From NCBI GenBank assembly GCA_945888595.1, contig CAMDAO010000011.1:1-37457 (forward strand): a stretch of 37,457 nt of DNA, in the 5' to 3' direction. Every line of letters starts with the position of its first letter. Position 1 is the first letter of the stretch. Below are positions 15,709 through 24,120 of the stretch, one piece after another. Source of the stretch: Chryseobacterium gleum (GTDB lineage: Bacteria; Bacteroidota; Bacteroidia; Flavobacteriales_D; Crocinitomicaceae). The position numbers and the translations under genes were made by a program. The notes beneath the pieces are model-generated. The model was given only the letters and a program-made list of their open reading frames with translations, did not search any database and was not told the origin of the DNA.

Positions 15709-18186
15709 ATGCGAACTTATTTTATTCTTATCTGTGCTTTTCAAAGTTTTCTGTCCCTTGGCCAACAAGTCCTCGAGAAAGATTCTGTAATACTTCGAAA
15801 GGAATATTTCGCCACATTTGCTAAAGGAGTTCCAAAAATTGATGCAGATTTAAGTGATGAAGCTTGGAAAGAAGTAAAATCAATTACAGATTTTAAACAA
15901 TCTTATCCAGTTTATGATATCAATACGAGTCAAAAAACGGATGTGAAAATAATTTTCGACAATACCGCTATATACATTTCAGCTGTCTTGTATGACACAC
16001 ATCCCGACAGTATTGCTAAGCAATTAGGATCGCGTGACAATGATCTGAATTCCGACCAATTCCGACTTGTATTTGACACCTATAATACGCAGCAAGATGC
16101 TTTTGATTTTACCGTAATGGCATCTGGGGTTCAGAAAGATAGTCGTTTTTCGGATGGTAATTTTAACGCTGTTTGGGAAAGTAAAACAAAAATCACCAAT
16201 GAAGGCTGGATCGTAGAAATTAGAATTCCTTATTCTGCACTCCGTTTTCCCTCCAGCGAAGAACATGTTTGGGGATTTCAAATTACACGGAAAACAATTC
16301 GAAATGGTGAATTTGATCAATGGGCTTTAACTCCAAGAGGAGTTAGTAATCCGCTGAAATATTGGGGTATCTTAAAAGGAATAAATAAAATTAAGGCACC
16401 TATTCGTTTGTCGCTTACTCCTTTTATCACAGGAGTTGGTTCGCATTACCCAGCAAATATACCTGGTGAAAGTAACCTGACGCAAAAAATTGTCGGGGGA
16501 ATGGATTTAAAGTATGGTTTAAATGAATCGTATACCTTAGATGTTAGTTTACTGCCTGATTTCTCTCAGGTACAAAGTGATAATTTAGTGAAAAATTTAG
16601 GATCGCTTGAGGTTCAGTACAATGAGCAACGTCCCTTTTTTCAAGAAAATACAGATTTGTTTAGTAAAGGCGACTTATTTTATTCTAGACGAATAGGAAG
16701 GAAACCTGCTAATTATTATGCTGTTTATGCTAATTTGAAACCAGGAGAAACAGTAGTCTCCAATCCAACCAATGCGAAATTACTGAATATTGCTAAAATA
16801 TCTGGACGATCAAAGAAAGGACTGGGAATTGGTATTATGAATGCTGTGTTGGATAATACATATGCCATTGTTCGTGATTCTTTGGGAAATGATCGTAAAG
16901 TGCTGACCGAACCCTTTTCAAATTATAATATATCTGTGATCGATAAACAATTAAAGCATAGTTCAAATATCTATTTAATTAACACGAATGTCACGAGAAA
17001 CCAAGGATATACGATTTCAAATGTGACGGGTATCGGTGGGTCATTAAATAATAAAACGAACACCTATGTTTTATTTGGAAATAGTGCTATGACCAATGTT
17101 TTAAATACGGATTCTGTTAGCCATAGCTACAAAAATATTTTAGGAACAGGTTATAATATAGGTTTCGCGAAAAGTAGCGGTAAATTTACTTTTGATATAT
17201 CTTCTACAGGAATTAGTCCAAAATTTGATAATAATGACATGGGAATCACCCGTGAAAGAAACTTTATTATAAATCAATTAAATGTCGGATTTAATCAATA
17301 TGTTCCTTTTAAACGGTATATTAATGCGGGAGCAGGAGTCAATTTTTCACATCAAATAAATTATACAACGCACACCCTTAACCAAATTCAAATGGGAGGA
17401 GGGGCGAATGCAACATTTAAAAATTTCGTAGGTTTGAACTACCAATTTAATGTGTCACCATTAGGAGAGGTTGATTATTATGAACCAAGAACAGCTGATA
17501 GATATTTTAGGAGAACACCGAATATTTTTAATTCTATTGATTATAGTTCTGACTATAGAAAAAAACTATCCTATACATTAAATGCATTTGGAGGAACGAC
17601 TAGCCTTGTTTCTAAATCAATAGGATACAATCCGTTTTTTGGGTTTGGATTTGGTCCAAAAATTCGTGTCAACGACAAATTAACTATTAATGTCAATGGT
17701 TCGTATTATGAAGATGATAAGGACAGAGGTTTTGTCGCAAATGATACAAGCGGGGACATTATTTTTGGTGTTAGATATTTGAAACAAATTTCCTATGATT
17801 TTACAGTTCGTTATTTATTTAGAAACAATTTATCTTTGAGTTTTATTGGAAGACATTACTGGGTGAGAGGCAGGTATGTAAGTTATCACAACTTATCTCC
17901 TGACGGTTTGCTCTTAGATGATACAAAGTATTCAACTAGCCACGATTTCAACTACAATGCGTTTAACTTAAACATGCTTTTTGAGTGGCAATTTGCTCCT
18001 GGAAGTTTTGCCACCCTATCTTGGAAAAACACTATAAATAGTGATAGTCAAGTAATAATAAATAGTTTTGGAAAAAATTTATCAGGTACATTAGCGGCAG
18101 ACCAATTGAATACCATTTCTTTAAAAGTAGTGTACTTTTTCGATTTTTTATATTTACGTAAAAAGAATTTAGCAAACGTACTTTAA
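15709..18186 (+). CDS. DUF5916 outer-membrane protein with N-terminal CBM9-like domain
   Basis: Exported protein of 825 residues, probably in the outer membrane. A signal peptide ends near LSLGQ. Residues ~35-225 resemble the carbohydrate-binding family 9-like domain found at the front of DUF5916 proteins (KIDADLSDEAWKEV; then DSDQFRLVFDTYN-type and EIRIPYSALRF segments). The remaining ~590 residues are beta-rich with the typical conserved stretch SLLPDFSQVQSDN, then NEQRPFFQENTDLF, and many alternating aromatic strands consistent with a barrel. Function is unknown in the family; substrate binding or transport at the cell surface is only inference. No polysaccharide-utilisation genes flank it. 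It is likely monocistronic, since downstream lysE has its own promoter. Confidence 0.88.
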   Translation: MRTYFILICAFQSFLSLGQQVLEKDSVILRKEYFATFAKGVPKIDADLSDEAWKEVKSITDFKQSYPVYDINTSQKTDVKIIFDNTAIYISAVLYDTHPDSIAKQLGSRDNDLNSDQFRLVFDTYNTQQDAFDFTVMASGVQKDSRFSDGNFNAVWESKTKITNEGWIVEIRIPYSALRFPSSEEHVWGFQITRKTIRNGEFDQWALTPRGVSNPLKYWGILKGINKIKAPIRLSLTPFITGVGSHYPANIPGESNLTQKIVGGMDLKYGLNESYTLDVSLLPDFSQVQSDNLVKNLGSLEVQYNEQRPFFQENTDLFSKGDLFYSRRIGRKPANYYAVYANLKPGETVVSNPTNAKLLNIAKISGRSKKGLGIGIMNAVLDNTYAIVRDSLGNDRKVLTEPFSNYNISVIDKQLKHSSNIYLINTNVTRNQGYTISNVTGIGGSLNNKTNTYVLFGNSAMTNVLNTDSVSHSYKNILGTGYNIGFAKSSGKFTFDISSTGISPKFDNNDMGITRERNFIINQLNVGFNQYVPFKRYINAGAGVNFSHQINYTTHTLNQIQMGGGANATFKNFVGLNYQFNVSPLGEVDYYEPRTADRYFRRTPNIFNSIDYSSDYRKKLSYTLNAFGGTTSLVSKSIGYNPFFGFGFGPKIRVNDKLTINVNGSYYEDDKDRGFVANDTSGDIIFGVRYLKQISYDFTVRYLFRNNLSLSFIGRHYWVRGRYVSYHNLSPDGLLLDDTKYSTSHDFNYNAFNLNMLFEWQFAPGSFATLSWKNTINSDSQVIINSFGKNLSGTLAADQLNTISLKVVYFFDFLYLRKKNLANVL

Positions 18187-18240
18187 GTAGATTTTTCGAG
18201 TCATTAAGTTCAAGCCATGCCTAAAGAGATGATCTATAAT

Positions 18241-18270
18241 TTGTTTTAGAAGGCTAAATTGTTATTTTTG
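18241..18270 (+). promoter_or_regulatory. Candidate promoter of the LysE-type exporter gene
   Basis: TTG at 18241-18243, a 19-nt spacer, and TATTTTTG at 18263-18270. This is the best full match in the window to the Bacteroidota -33/-7 promoter. The start codon is 21 nt downstream. Confidence 0.7.
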
Positions 18271-18291
18271 TACTAACTAATTTTTTAAACA

Positions 18292-18951
18292 TTGTTAGAT
18301 TTAATTTTAAAAGGTATCGTCACTGGATTTATCTTGAGTATCATGATTGGTCCAGCGTTTTTTGTTTTGCTAGAAACAAGCATTCGAAAGGGAGTGCGAT
18401 CTGCGATTGCATTTGATATTGGTGTCTTATTTAGTGATTTTATTTATATCCTAATTGCGTATGTTTTTTATTCTCAAGTAGCAAGTTTGACAGGGGAAGG
18501 AAAAAACAATGAAAATGCAAAAATGGTTGGAGGGATACTTTTTATTATTTATGGATTTGTTACGTTTTTTAAGAAGCTCAAGGCGCCGCAAGTGGATGAT
18601 GAAGGAAATATAATTCAAAATCAGAAGGACTATTTTCTCCTTTTTTTAAAAGGGTTTTTGTTAAATTTTGCTAATCCTTTTGTGATTTTTTATTGGTTCA
18701 GTGTCATGACTCTTGCGTCAAAGCAATCTCAATCGACCATTAGTGGAGGTGACTCAACCCCCATTATGTATTTTATCGCTGTAATGTTAATTACTTTCTT
18801 TTCTTTTGATCTTTTAAAGATCATCGGAGCAAAAAAATTACGACCACTTGTAACGGATAATTTGTTGAAAGCATTTAATCAATTAACAGGAATTGTATTT
18901 CTTGGTTTTGGTCTCTTTTTAATCATAAAGATTGTTTTGGAAAAGCAGTAA
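18292..18951 (+). CDS. LysE/RhtB-family exporter
   Basis: Inner-membrane protein of 219 residues with about six hydrophobic helices and the N-terminal family signature, GIVTGFILSIMIGPAFFVLL, containing the conserved Gly-Pro. A second signature-like region, FLKGFLLNFANPFVIFYW, carries the Asn-Pro conserved in the fourth segment of LysE transporters. Members export amino acids or related metabolites; the substrate is unknown. The start is TTG: the encoded LDLILKGIVTG is needed to complete the first helix, the next Met is 16 codons later inside that helix, and a strong promoter lies just upstream. Confidence 0.88.
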   Translation: MLDLILKGIVTGFILSIMIGPAFFVLLETSIRKGVRSAIAFDIGVLFSDFIYILIAYVFYSQVASLTGEGKNNENAKMVGGILFIIYGFVTFFKKLKAPQVDDEGNIIQNQKDYFLLFLKGFLLNFANPFVIFYWFSVMTLASKQSQSTISGGDSTPIMYFIAVMLITFFSFDLLKIIGAKKLRPLVTDNLLKAFNQLTGIVFLGFGLFLIIKIVLEKQ

Positions 18952-18994
18952 CTTTAGTGGAAAGCGAGCATTATATTCTTAAATTTTACTTTGT

Positions 18995-20704
18995 ATGTTG
19001 AAATATTTAAAAATTATATCTTTTATCATTCCGGTTACTTTGTTTTCTCAAATAAACCCTGTAAACCTTTCTAAACCTGATTTTACTTATTGGGATTTCG
19101 AGAAAAAAGTAATTCAATCCACCGGTTCTTACTACGTTGATTTTTTAGGCGCAGGAAAAGAGAAACATGGAGAATGGATGTATTATGATCGATTTGGTAA
19201 GATTGAAGAAAAAAGAAATTATTTCAGGGGAGATTTGAACGGCAAAGCAGTAATGTATTACGCCAATGGTAAATTGAAACAAGAAGGTTATTTTAAAAGG
19301 GTAAAAAAAGAAAATTTAGAGACGTATGTTTCTCTTCAAGATAGTGTTTACCGTGAATGGTATGAAACAGGAAAATTGGAAGAAGAAGGAATGTTTAAGT
19401 TGGATCGTCAAATAGGTATATGGAAATATTATTATTTAGATGGTCGTGAAAAATCCCATGAGGAAGTTATTGATAGCGTCACCTTTATTAGATCATTTTG
19501 GATTTCTGATTCAATTCATACACAAACGATTAAAGATGGGAATGGAGAAATGGTCACTTTTCATACCACAGGGTCGATAAAAGAATTATACAATTATAAA
19601 AATGGTCGTCCAGATGGTCCTTTTGAAGATCATAGCGTTTATGGATACGTCACTTTACTTGGTTCCTTTAAAGAAGGAGAGAAGGACGGAGAATGGAAAT
19701 ATTACTATTATACGGGAGATCTTGAAAAAACGAGTAATTATAAGAAAGGCGTTTTAAATGGAAAGTATGCCTATTACTATGATAAAAATCGAATCAATGT
19801 TTTAGGAAATTATCTAAATGGTAAAAAAGACGGTACATGGAAATGGTACACAAATACGGGGTCGCCAGATATGGAGGGTTCGTTTGTGAAAGATTTGCAA
19901 CATGGCGAATGGACCTATTGGTATCCAACAGGAGAAAAATCATACGTCGCTCATTATGTCACTAATTTAAAATCTGGCGAATGGACTTATTGGTACAAAG
20001 ATGGAACTGTATTTAAAAAAGGAGGGTTTTTGAATGACCTGAAAGATGGAAAATGGCAAACATGGTACGAAAATGGAGTATTGCTGATGGACGGAATTTA
20101 TCTTGCAGGAAAAGAAGAAGGTGAATGGCTAAATTATTGGGACAATGGAAAAGTAAAAAATTCTGTTTTTTTCAAAAAAGGAGAAATGAATGGAGAATGG
20201 AAATCATTTTATTTGTCAGGTCACCAAAAACTGATTGGAAAATATAAAGCTAATTACAAATCGGGCGCTTGGATGAGTTATTATGACAATGGTCAACCGA
20301 AAGATTTAATAACCTATAAAGTCATTGAAAAAAAATCACAAGTTGAATATGGATATATGAAAAACCATACAGTAAAGGAAAGTGTGATGGATGGACATTC
20401 TCAATCATACTCCAACAAAGATTATAAATTGACAGAAGAGGGGAATTACAAAAACGGAAAAAAAGAAGGTGTTTGGAAAGATTATTTCCCTGGAGGTAAA
20501 ATGGCTGCTGTGGTTACGAATTACAAAAATGGGGAACTTGATGGCGTTATGCAAGAATTTGACCGCAGTGGTAAAATAATTTCGGAAACCAATTATTCAA
20601 AAGGACTTAAGGATGGGAAATTTACCGTTTACAATTCCGATGGGAAAGCGGTTGTACAAAAAGTGTTTAGTAATGGAGCTGAAGTTAGACAATCAAGATT
20701 TTAA
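18995..20704 (+). CDS. Exported MORN_2-repeat protein (YwqK-antitoxin-like family)
   Basis: A 569-residue protein with a signal peptide (hydrophobic ~7-18, TLFSQ) followed along nearly its whole length by more than a dozen MORN-type repeats of about 22-24 residues. The unit runs roughly G-x-W-x-Y-Y-x-x-G-x-x-x-x-x-x-x-Y-x-x-G-x-x-x-G; clear examples are GEWTYWYPTGEKSY, GEWTYWYKDGTVFKKG, GKWQTWYENGVLLMDG and GEWLNYWDNGKVKN. Database names call this family YwqK antitoxin, but long secreted members in Bacteroidota are widespread, and there is no toxin gene beside it. A surface or periplasmic scaffold role is only inference. The gap to the LysE gene is 43 bases. No exact -7 element is seen. Confidence 0.88.
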   Translation: MLKYLKIISFIIPVTLFSQINPVNLSKPDFTYWDFEKKVIQSTGSYYVDFLGAGKEKHGEWMYYDRFGKIEEKRNYFRGDLNGKAVMYYANGKLKQEGYFKRVKKENLETYVSLQDSVYREWYETGKLEEEGMFKLDRQIGIWKYYYLDGREKSHEEVIDSVTFIRSFWISDSIHTQTIKDGNGEMVTFHTTGSIKELYNYKNGRPDGPFEDHSVYGYVTLLGSFKEGEKDGEWKYYYYTGDLEKTSNYKKGVLNGKYAYYYDKNRINVLGNYLNGKKDGTWKWYTNTGSPDMEGSFVKDLQHGEWTYWYPTGEKSYVAHYVTNLKSGEWTYWYKDGTVFKKGGFLNDLKDGKWQTWYENGVLLMDGIYLAGKEEGEWLNYWDNGKVKNSVFFKKGEMNGEWKSFYLSGHQKLIGKYKANYKSGAWMSYYDNGQPKDLITYKVIEKKSQVEYGYMKNHTVKESVMDGHSQSYSNKDYKLTEEGNYKNGKKEGVWKDYFPGGKMAAVVTNYKNGELDGVMQEFDRSGKIISETNYSKGLKDGKFTVYNSDGKAVVQKVFSNGAEVRQSRF

Positions 20705-20811
20705 AAGTCGACACCAGAAAATCATCATTTTCAAGTTTTTTAAAAATAGAATAATACGCCTAAAAACAAGGTCTTGAATAATAAATTAAGAAACTAAATT
20801 AGAGTGTAAAA

Positions 20812-21396
20812 TTATAGATGTAAAAGAGTCATTATTGTTTTTTCAATAACAACAGAAAAATAAGAGTGTTCTAAATATTGAATTTTGTCTTGAACAGATT
20901 GCAACGTATCCTCTTCAAAAACAGCACAGTGAAATTGTGCAATGATTCTTCCTTCATCAAAGTTTTCATTCACATAATGAATCGTAATACCTGTTTCTTT
21001 TTCTTTATTTTTCAATACAGATTCATGAACATGCTTTCCGTACATGCCTTTTCCACCATATTTTGGAAGTAGGGCAGGGTGAACATTTATAATTTTATCA
21101 GAATAACTCACAAGTAATTGTTCCGGTATTTTCCGAAGATATCCTGCGAGAATAATAAAATCAACACCTTCATCTAAACATATTTTTGATAAAAATTGAC
21201 CGTCAGACACTTCATCATTACTGAAAACATGTACTTTCACCCCTTTTTTTTGAGCCGCTTCAACAATTGGTGCGTCTTTTTTATTGGATAAAACAAACGC
21301 GACTTCAATGGAGGGATGAAATGAAAAATAATCGATGATTTTTAAAGCATTAGACCCACTTCCAGAAGCAAATAACGCAAGTTTTATTTTTACCAT
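20812..21396 (-). CDS. purN: Phosphoribosylglycinamide formyltransferase (GAR transformylase)
   Basis: Cytosolic enzyme of purine synthesis that transfers a formyl group from 10-formyltetrahydrofolate to glycinamide ribonucleotide. At 194 residues it matches bacterial PurN. The N-terminal phosphate-binding loop is FASGSGSNA (9-17). The catalytic triad is complete: N104 and H106 in INVHPALLP, and D147 in NENFDEG. The ATG at 21394-21396 gives MVKIKLALFASGSGSN, the expected beginning, and TAACTTTG lies 4 nt upstream. It faces away from acpP-fabF-rnc, an arrangement familiar from Bacteroidota. Confidence 0.96.
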   Translation of the reverse strand: MVKIKLALFASGSGSNALKIIDYFSFHPSIEVAFVLSNKKDAPIVEAAQKKGVKVHVFSNDEVSDGQFLSKICLDEGVDFIILAGYLRKIPEQLLVSYSDKIINVHPALLPKYGGKGMYGKHVHESVLKNKEKETGITIHYVNENFDEGRIIAQFHCAVFEEDTLQSVQDKIQYLEHSYFSVVIEKTIMTLLHL

Positions 21397-21855
21397 AAAG
21401 CAAAGTTAGAAAGTATAGTTATATATAGCTTCATGAATGCAGACTTTTTTTAAGCCCTTTTAAGCGAACTGCCAAAATGATTAAGTTTCGCATAGTGCAC
21501 ATAAAATAATATGTTGGAAAATTTAAATCAAACATCTATGCTAATTTTTCAACTATAGCAATCAAAGTAAAGCATTCATTTTTGTTTTTTAGATCATCAA
21601 TCCCTCAAAAAAGGAGATAATTGAATGATTCTTTTCGTTAAAATTCAATTTATCCGGAAGAAATTTTATTTTTTTTAAAAAAATCGACAATCAACATTGC
21701 TTAAGATATTGTTGTTTATCCCTTTAAGAATGTACGTATTCAACTTCTTCCAAAGATCTTTTATAGGAATAGTTGATAATAATATGAGTAATAATTTTGT
21801 TTTTCGCTTCAAATTTTTTTTCTTTGTGGCTTATAATTCATTAAAAAAATTAGAA
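21397..21855. other. 459-base divergent intergenic region purN / acpP
   Basis: I see no credible gene here. An in-frame open extension upstream of acpP (from 21697) is non-coding by composition. Elements seen: the purN -7 match TAACTTTG (21401-21408, minus strand). For acpP, either TAATTTTG at 21792-21799 (exact) or TTTCTTTG at 21818-21825 (one mismatch, with a TTG 18 nt upstream and 30 nt from the ATG). There is also a T8A7 self-complementary run near 21668-21683 and two adjacent copies of TTTTAAGC near 21450-21470. The length is unusual for this compact window. Confidence 0.5.
21401..21408 (-). promoter_or_regulatory. Candidate -7 promoter element of purN
   Basis: Reverse complement reads TAACTTTG, exact TAnnTTTG, separated from the purN ATG by only four bases (CTTT). 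No TTG at the usual -33 spacing. Confidence 0.5.
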
Positions 21856-22092
21856 ATGTCTGAAATCAAAACGAAAGTAATATCTATTATAGTAGATAAA
21901 TTAGGAGTTGAAGAGAGCGAAGTAACAAACGAAGCAAGCTTCACAAATGACCTAGGCGCAGATTCTCTTGATACAGTTGAATTGATTATGGAATTTGAGA
22001 AAGAATTCAATATTGCTATTCCAGATGATCAAGCAGAAAACATCCAAACTGTTGGTGATGCTGTTTCTTACATCGAAGAGCACAAAAACTAA
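21856..22092 (+). CDS. acpP: Acyl carrier protein
   Basis: Small acidic carrier of fatty-acid synthesis, 78 residues. The 4'-phosphopantetheine attachment site is S37 in [12 protein letters not shown], and the four-helix pattern is complete through the C-terminal SYIEEHKN. The start is the ATG at 21856, giving [17 protein letters not shown] as in other ACPs. A longer open frame upstream adds a non-family, Phe-rich tail and is rejected. fabF begins 32 bases after the stop and rnc directly after fabF, so the three genes form an operon. Confidence 0.97.
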   Translation: MSEIKTKVISIIVDKLGVEESEVTNEASFTNDLGADSLDTVELIMEFEKEFNIAIPDDQAENIQTVGDAVSYIEEHKN

Positions 22093-22124
22093 GAAAAAAT
22101 TATTGCTGAACAAAGTTATTCTGT

Positions 22125-23378
22125 ATGGAATTAAAGAGAGTTGTTGTAACGGGGTTAGGTGCACTTACACCAATTGGAAATACTGTTGCTGAATATTGGG
22201 AATCATTAATTCAGGGTAAAAGCGGTGCTGCTGTTGTGAAACAATTCGATGCAACTTTGTTCAAAACACATTTTGCTTGTGAAGTAAAGGATTTCAATGT
22301 GGAAGACTTTATTGAACGGAAAGAAGCAAGAAAACTAGATCAATTTTCCCAGTATGCCATGGTTTCTGCTGCAGAAGCTATGGCTGACTCTGGGTTAATG
22401 GAATCCAATCCCAACTTAGATCGAATAGGAGTTATTTGGGGGTCAGGAATAGGTGGTTTAAAAACATTTCAAGACGAAGCAGAAAACTTCTTTGCAGGTG
22501 ATGGAAATCCAAAATTCAATCCTTTCTTTATCCCTAAAATGATTGCAGACATTGCTGCAGGGCACATTTCTATTAAATATGGTTTAAGGGGTCCAAATTA
22601 TGTTACCGTTTCTGCATGTGCATCCGCTACCAATGCGATTATAGATGCCTATAATTATATACGGTTAGGAAAAGCTGATGCTTTTGTTACAGGTGGATCA
22701 GAAGCAGCGATTAATCAAATGGGTCTAGGTGGATTTAATGCTTTAAGAGCACTTTCTACTCGTAATGACTCTCCGGAAACGGCTTCAAGACCCTTCGATT
22801 TAGATCGAGATGGTTTTGTTTTAGGAGAAGGGGCAGGAGCAATAATTCTGGAGGAATATGAGCATGCTGTAAAAAGAGGTGCTACGATTTATGCAGAAAT
22901 TGCAGGTGGTGGTATGGCCGGAGATGCGTATCATATGACTGCGCCACATCCTGAAGGATTAGGAGCAAGAAATACAATGATTGCTGCGCTGGAAGACGCA
23001 GAAATGAATCCTACTGAAGTTGATTATATTAATGTGCATGGCACTTCAACGCCACTTGGAGATGTTGCTGAAGTGAAAGCTATTGAAGATGTTTTTGGAG
23101 AACATGCCTACAAAATCAATATTAGTTCTACTAAATCGATGACTGGCCACCTATTAGGCGCTGCTGGAGCGATTGAAGCAATTGCTTGTATTTTAGCTGT
23201 AAAAAACGACATCATCCCACCAACAATTAATCATTTTACAGATGACCCGGCTTTTGATAGTAAATTGAATTTCACCTTTAACATTGCACAAAAAAGGATT
23301 GTGAATGTTGCTTTATCAAATACGTTTGGTTTTGGCGGACACAATACAAGTGTTATTGTTAAGAAATTCAAAGGGTAA
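22125..23378 (+). CDS. fabF: 3-oxoacyl-[acyl-carrier-protein] synthase II (KAS II)
   Basis: Condensing enzyme that extends acyl-ACP with malonyl-ACP in the cytosol, 417 residues as usual. The thiolase-fold active site is complete: nucleophile C165 in VSACASATN, H305 in NVHGTSTPLGD, K337 and H342 in SSTKSMTGHLLGAAG. The C-terminal glycine-rich motif NTFGFGGHN is present. It lies between acpP, its substrate carrier, and rnc. The next start codon follows its TAA without a spacer, so rnc translation is probably coupled. Confidence 0.97.
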   Translation: MELKRVVVTGLGALTPIGNTVAEYWESLIQGKSGAAVVKQFDATLFKTHFACEVKDFNVEDFIERKEARKLDQFSQYAMVSAAEAMADSGLMESNPNLDRIGVIWGSGIGGLKTFQDEAENFFAGDGNPKFNPFFIPKMIADIAAGHISIKYGLRGPNYVTVSACASATNAIIDAYNYIRLGKADAFVTGGSEAAINQMGLGGFNALRALSTRNDSPETASRPFDLDRDGFVLGEGAGAIILEEYEHAVKRGATIYAEIAGGGMAGDAYHMTAPHPEGLGARNTMIAALEDAEMNPTEVDYINVHGTSTPLGDVAEVKAIEDVFGEHAYKINISSTKSMTGHLLGAAGAIEAIACILAVKNDIIPPTINHFTDDPAFDSKLNFTFNIAQKRIVNVALSNTFGFGGHNTSVIVKKFKG

Positions 23379-24101
23379 TTGTTTAGGCTTAGTTCATTCT
23401 TTCCTGAACGGAAAACAAAGAATGAAAAATATCTAACAAAGTTTATCTTTAAACGTTTTGGTTATTCCCCAAAAAACATTTCTTATTTTATTCAGGCAAT
23501 TACGCATAAATCTTTAAGTAATAATAATCAATCTGAATGCTCAAACGAACGTTTGGAATTTCTGGGAGATTCGATTTTAGATGCGGTTGTTGCTGAATAC
23601 GTATATACAAGGTTTCCAGATGATGATGAGGGATATTTAACCAAAATTAAATCCAAATTAGTAAGTAGAAAAACACTTTCTGCAATTGCTGAGGAAATGG
23701 AACTGCGCGAAATTATTCGTTATCAAAGAGGAAGAACAATCAACCTGAATACACTTGAAGGGAATGCATTTGAAGCCATAATGGGAGCAATATACTTAGA
23801 CAGCGGCTATGAGGCTGTTAAAAAGGTTATAAATAAGCATGTTTTCAAAAAATACGTTGATTTGAATCGTGTGCTGGAAGAAGAAATAGATTTTAAGTCA
23901 AAACTATTTATTTGGAGTCAAAAAAAGCAATTCAAATTAGACTTTATTGTTATTTCTGAAGAAAAAAATGGAGAAAACTGGACGTATACAGTTTTAGCAA
24001 CGGTCAATGAAAATAGCTATGGACGTGGAACCGGAACCTCAAAGAAAATAGCTGAACAAGCTGCGTCAAAAGAAACGTTGGAATTGATAGGAGAAGTGTA
24101 A
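23379..24101 (+). CDS. rnc: Ribonuclease III
   Basis: Double-strand-specific endoribonuclease for rRNA and mRNA processing, 240 residues. The signature NERLEFLGDSILD spans 56-68, with the acidic residues E57, E60 and D64. The second catalytic helix is GNAFEAIMGAIYLDSGY: E132 is present, but the position three residues before it, Asp114 in the E. coli enzyme, is Asn129 here. A dsRNA-binding domain fills ~168-238, ending in KKIAEQAASKETLELI. The start is a TTG directly after the fabF TAA; no ATG lies near the N-terminus. It ends 19 bases from the convergent mfd gene, without an evident terminator. Confidence 0.94.
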   Translation: MFRLSSFFPERKTKNEKYLTKFIFKRFGYSPKNISYFIQAITHKSLSNNNQSECSNERLEFLGDSILDAVVAEYVYTRFPDDDEGYLTKIKSKLVSRKTLSAIAEEMELREIIRYQRGRTINLNTLEGNAFEAIMGAIYLDSGYEAVKKVINKHVFKKYVDLNRVLEEEIDFKSKLFIWSQKKQFKLDFIVISEEKNGENWTYTVLATVNENSYGRGTGTSKKIAEQAASKETLELIGEV

Positions 24102-24120
24102 CTTATATCCTGACAAATAA

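Noticed and set aside
15709-18186. A polysaccharide-utilisation locus around the CBM9-like DUF5916 protein
   Set aside because: No SusC/SusD pair, glycoside hydrolase or sulfatase lies nearby.
21697-21855. N-terminal extension of the acyl carrier protein by an open frame upstream
   Set aside because: ACPs begin as MSEIKTKV at 21856; the extension is Phe-rich, non-family sequence read from promoter DNA.
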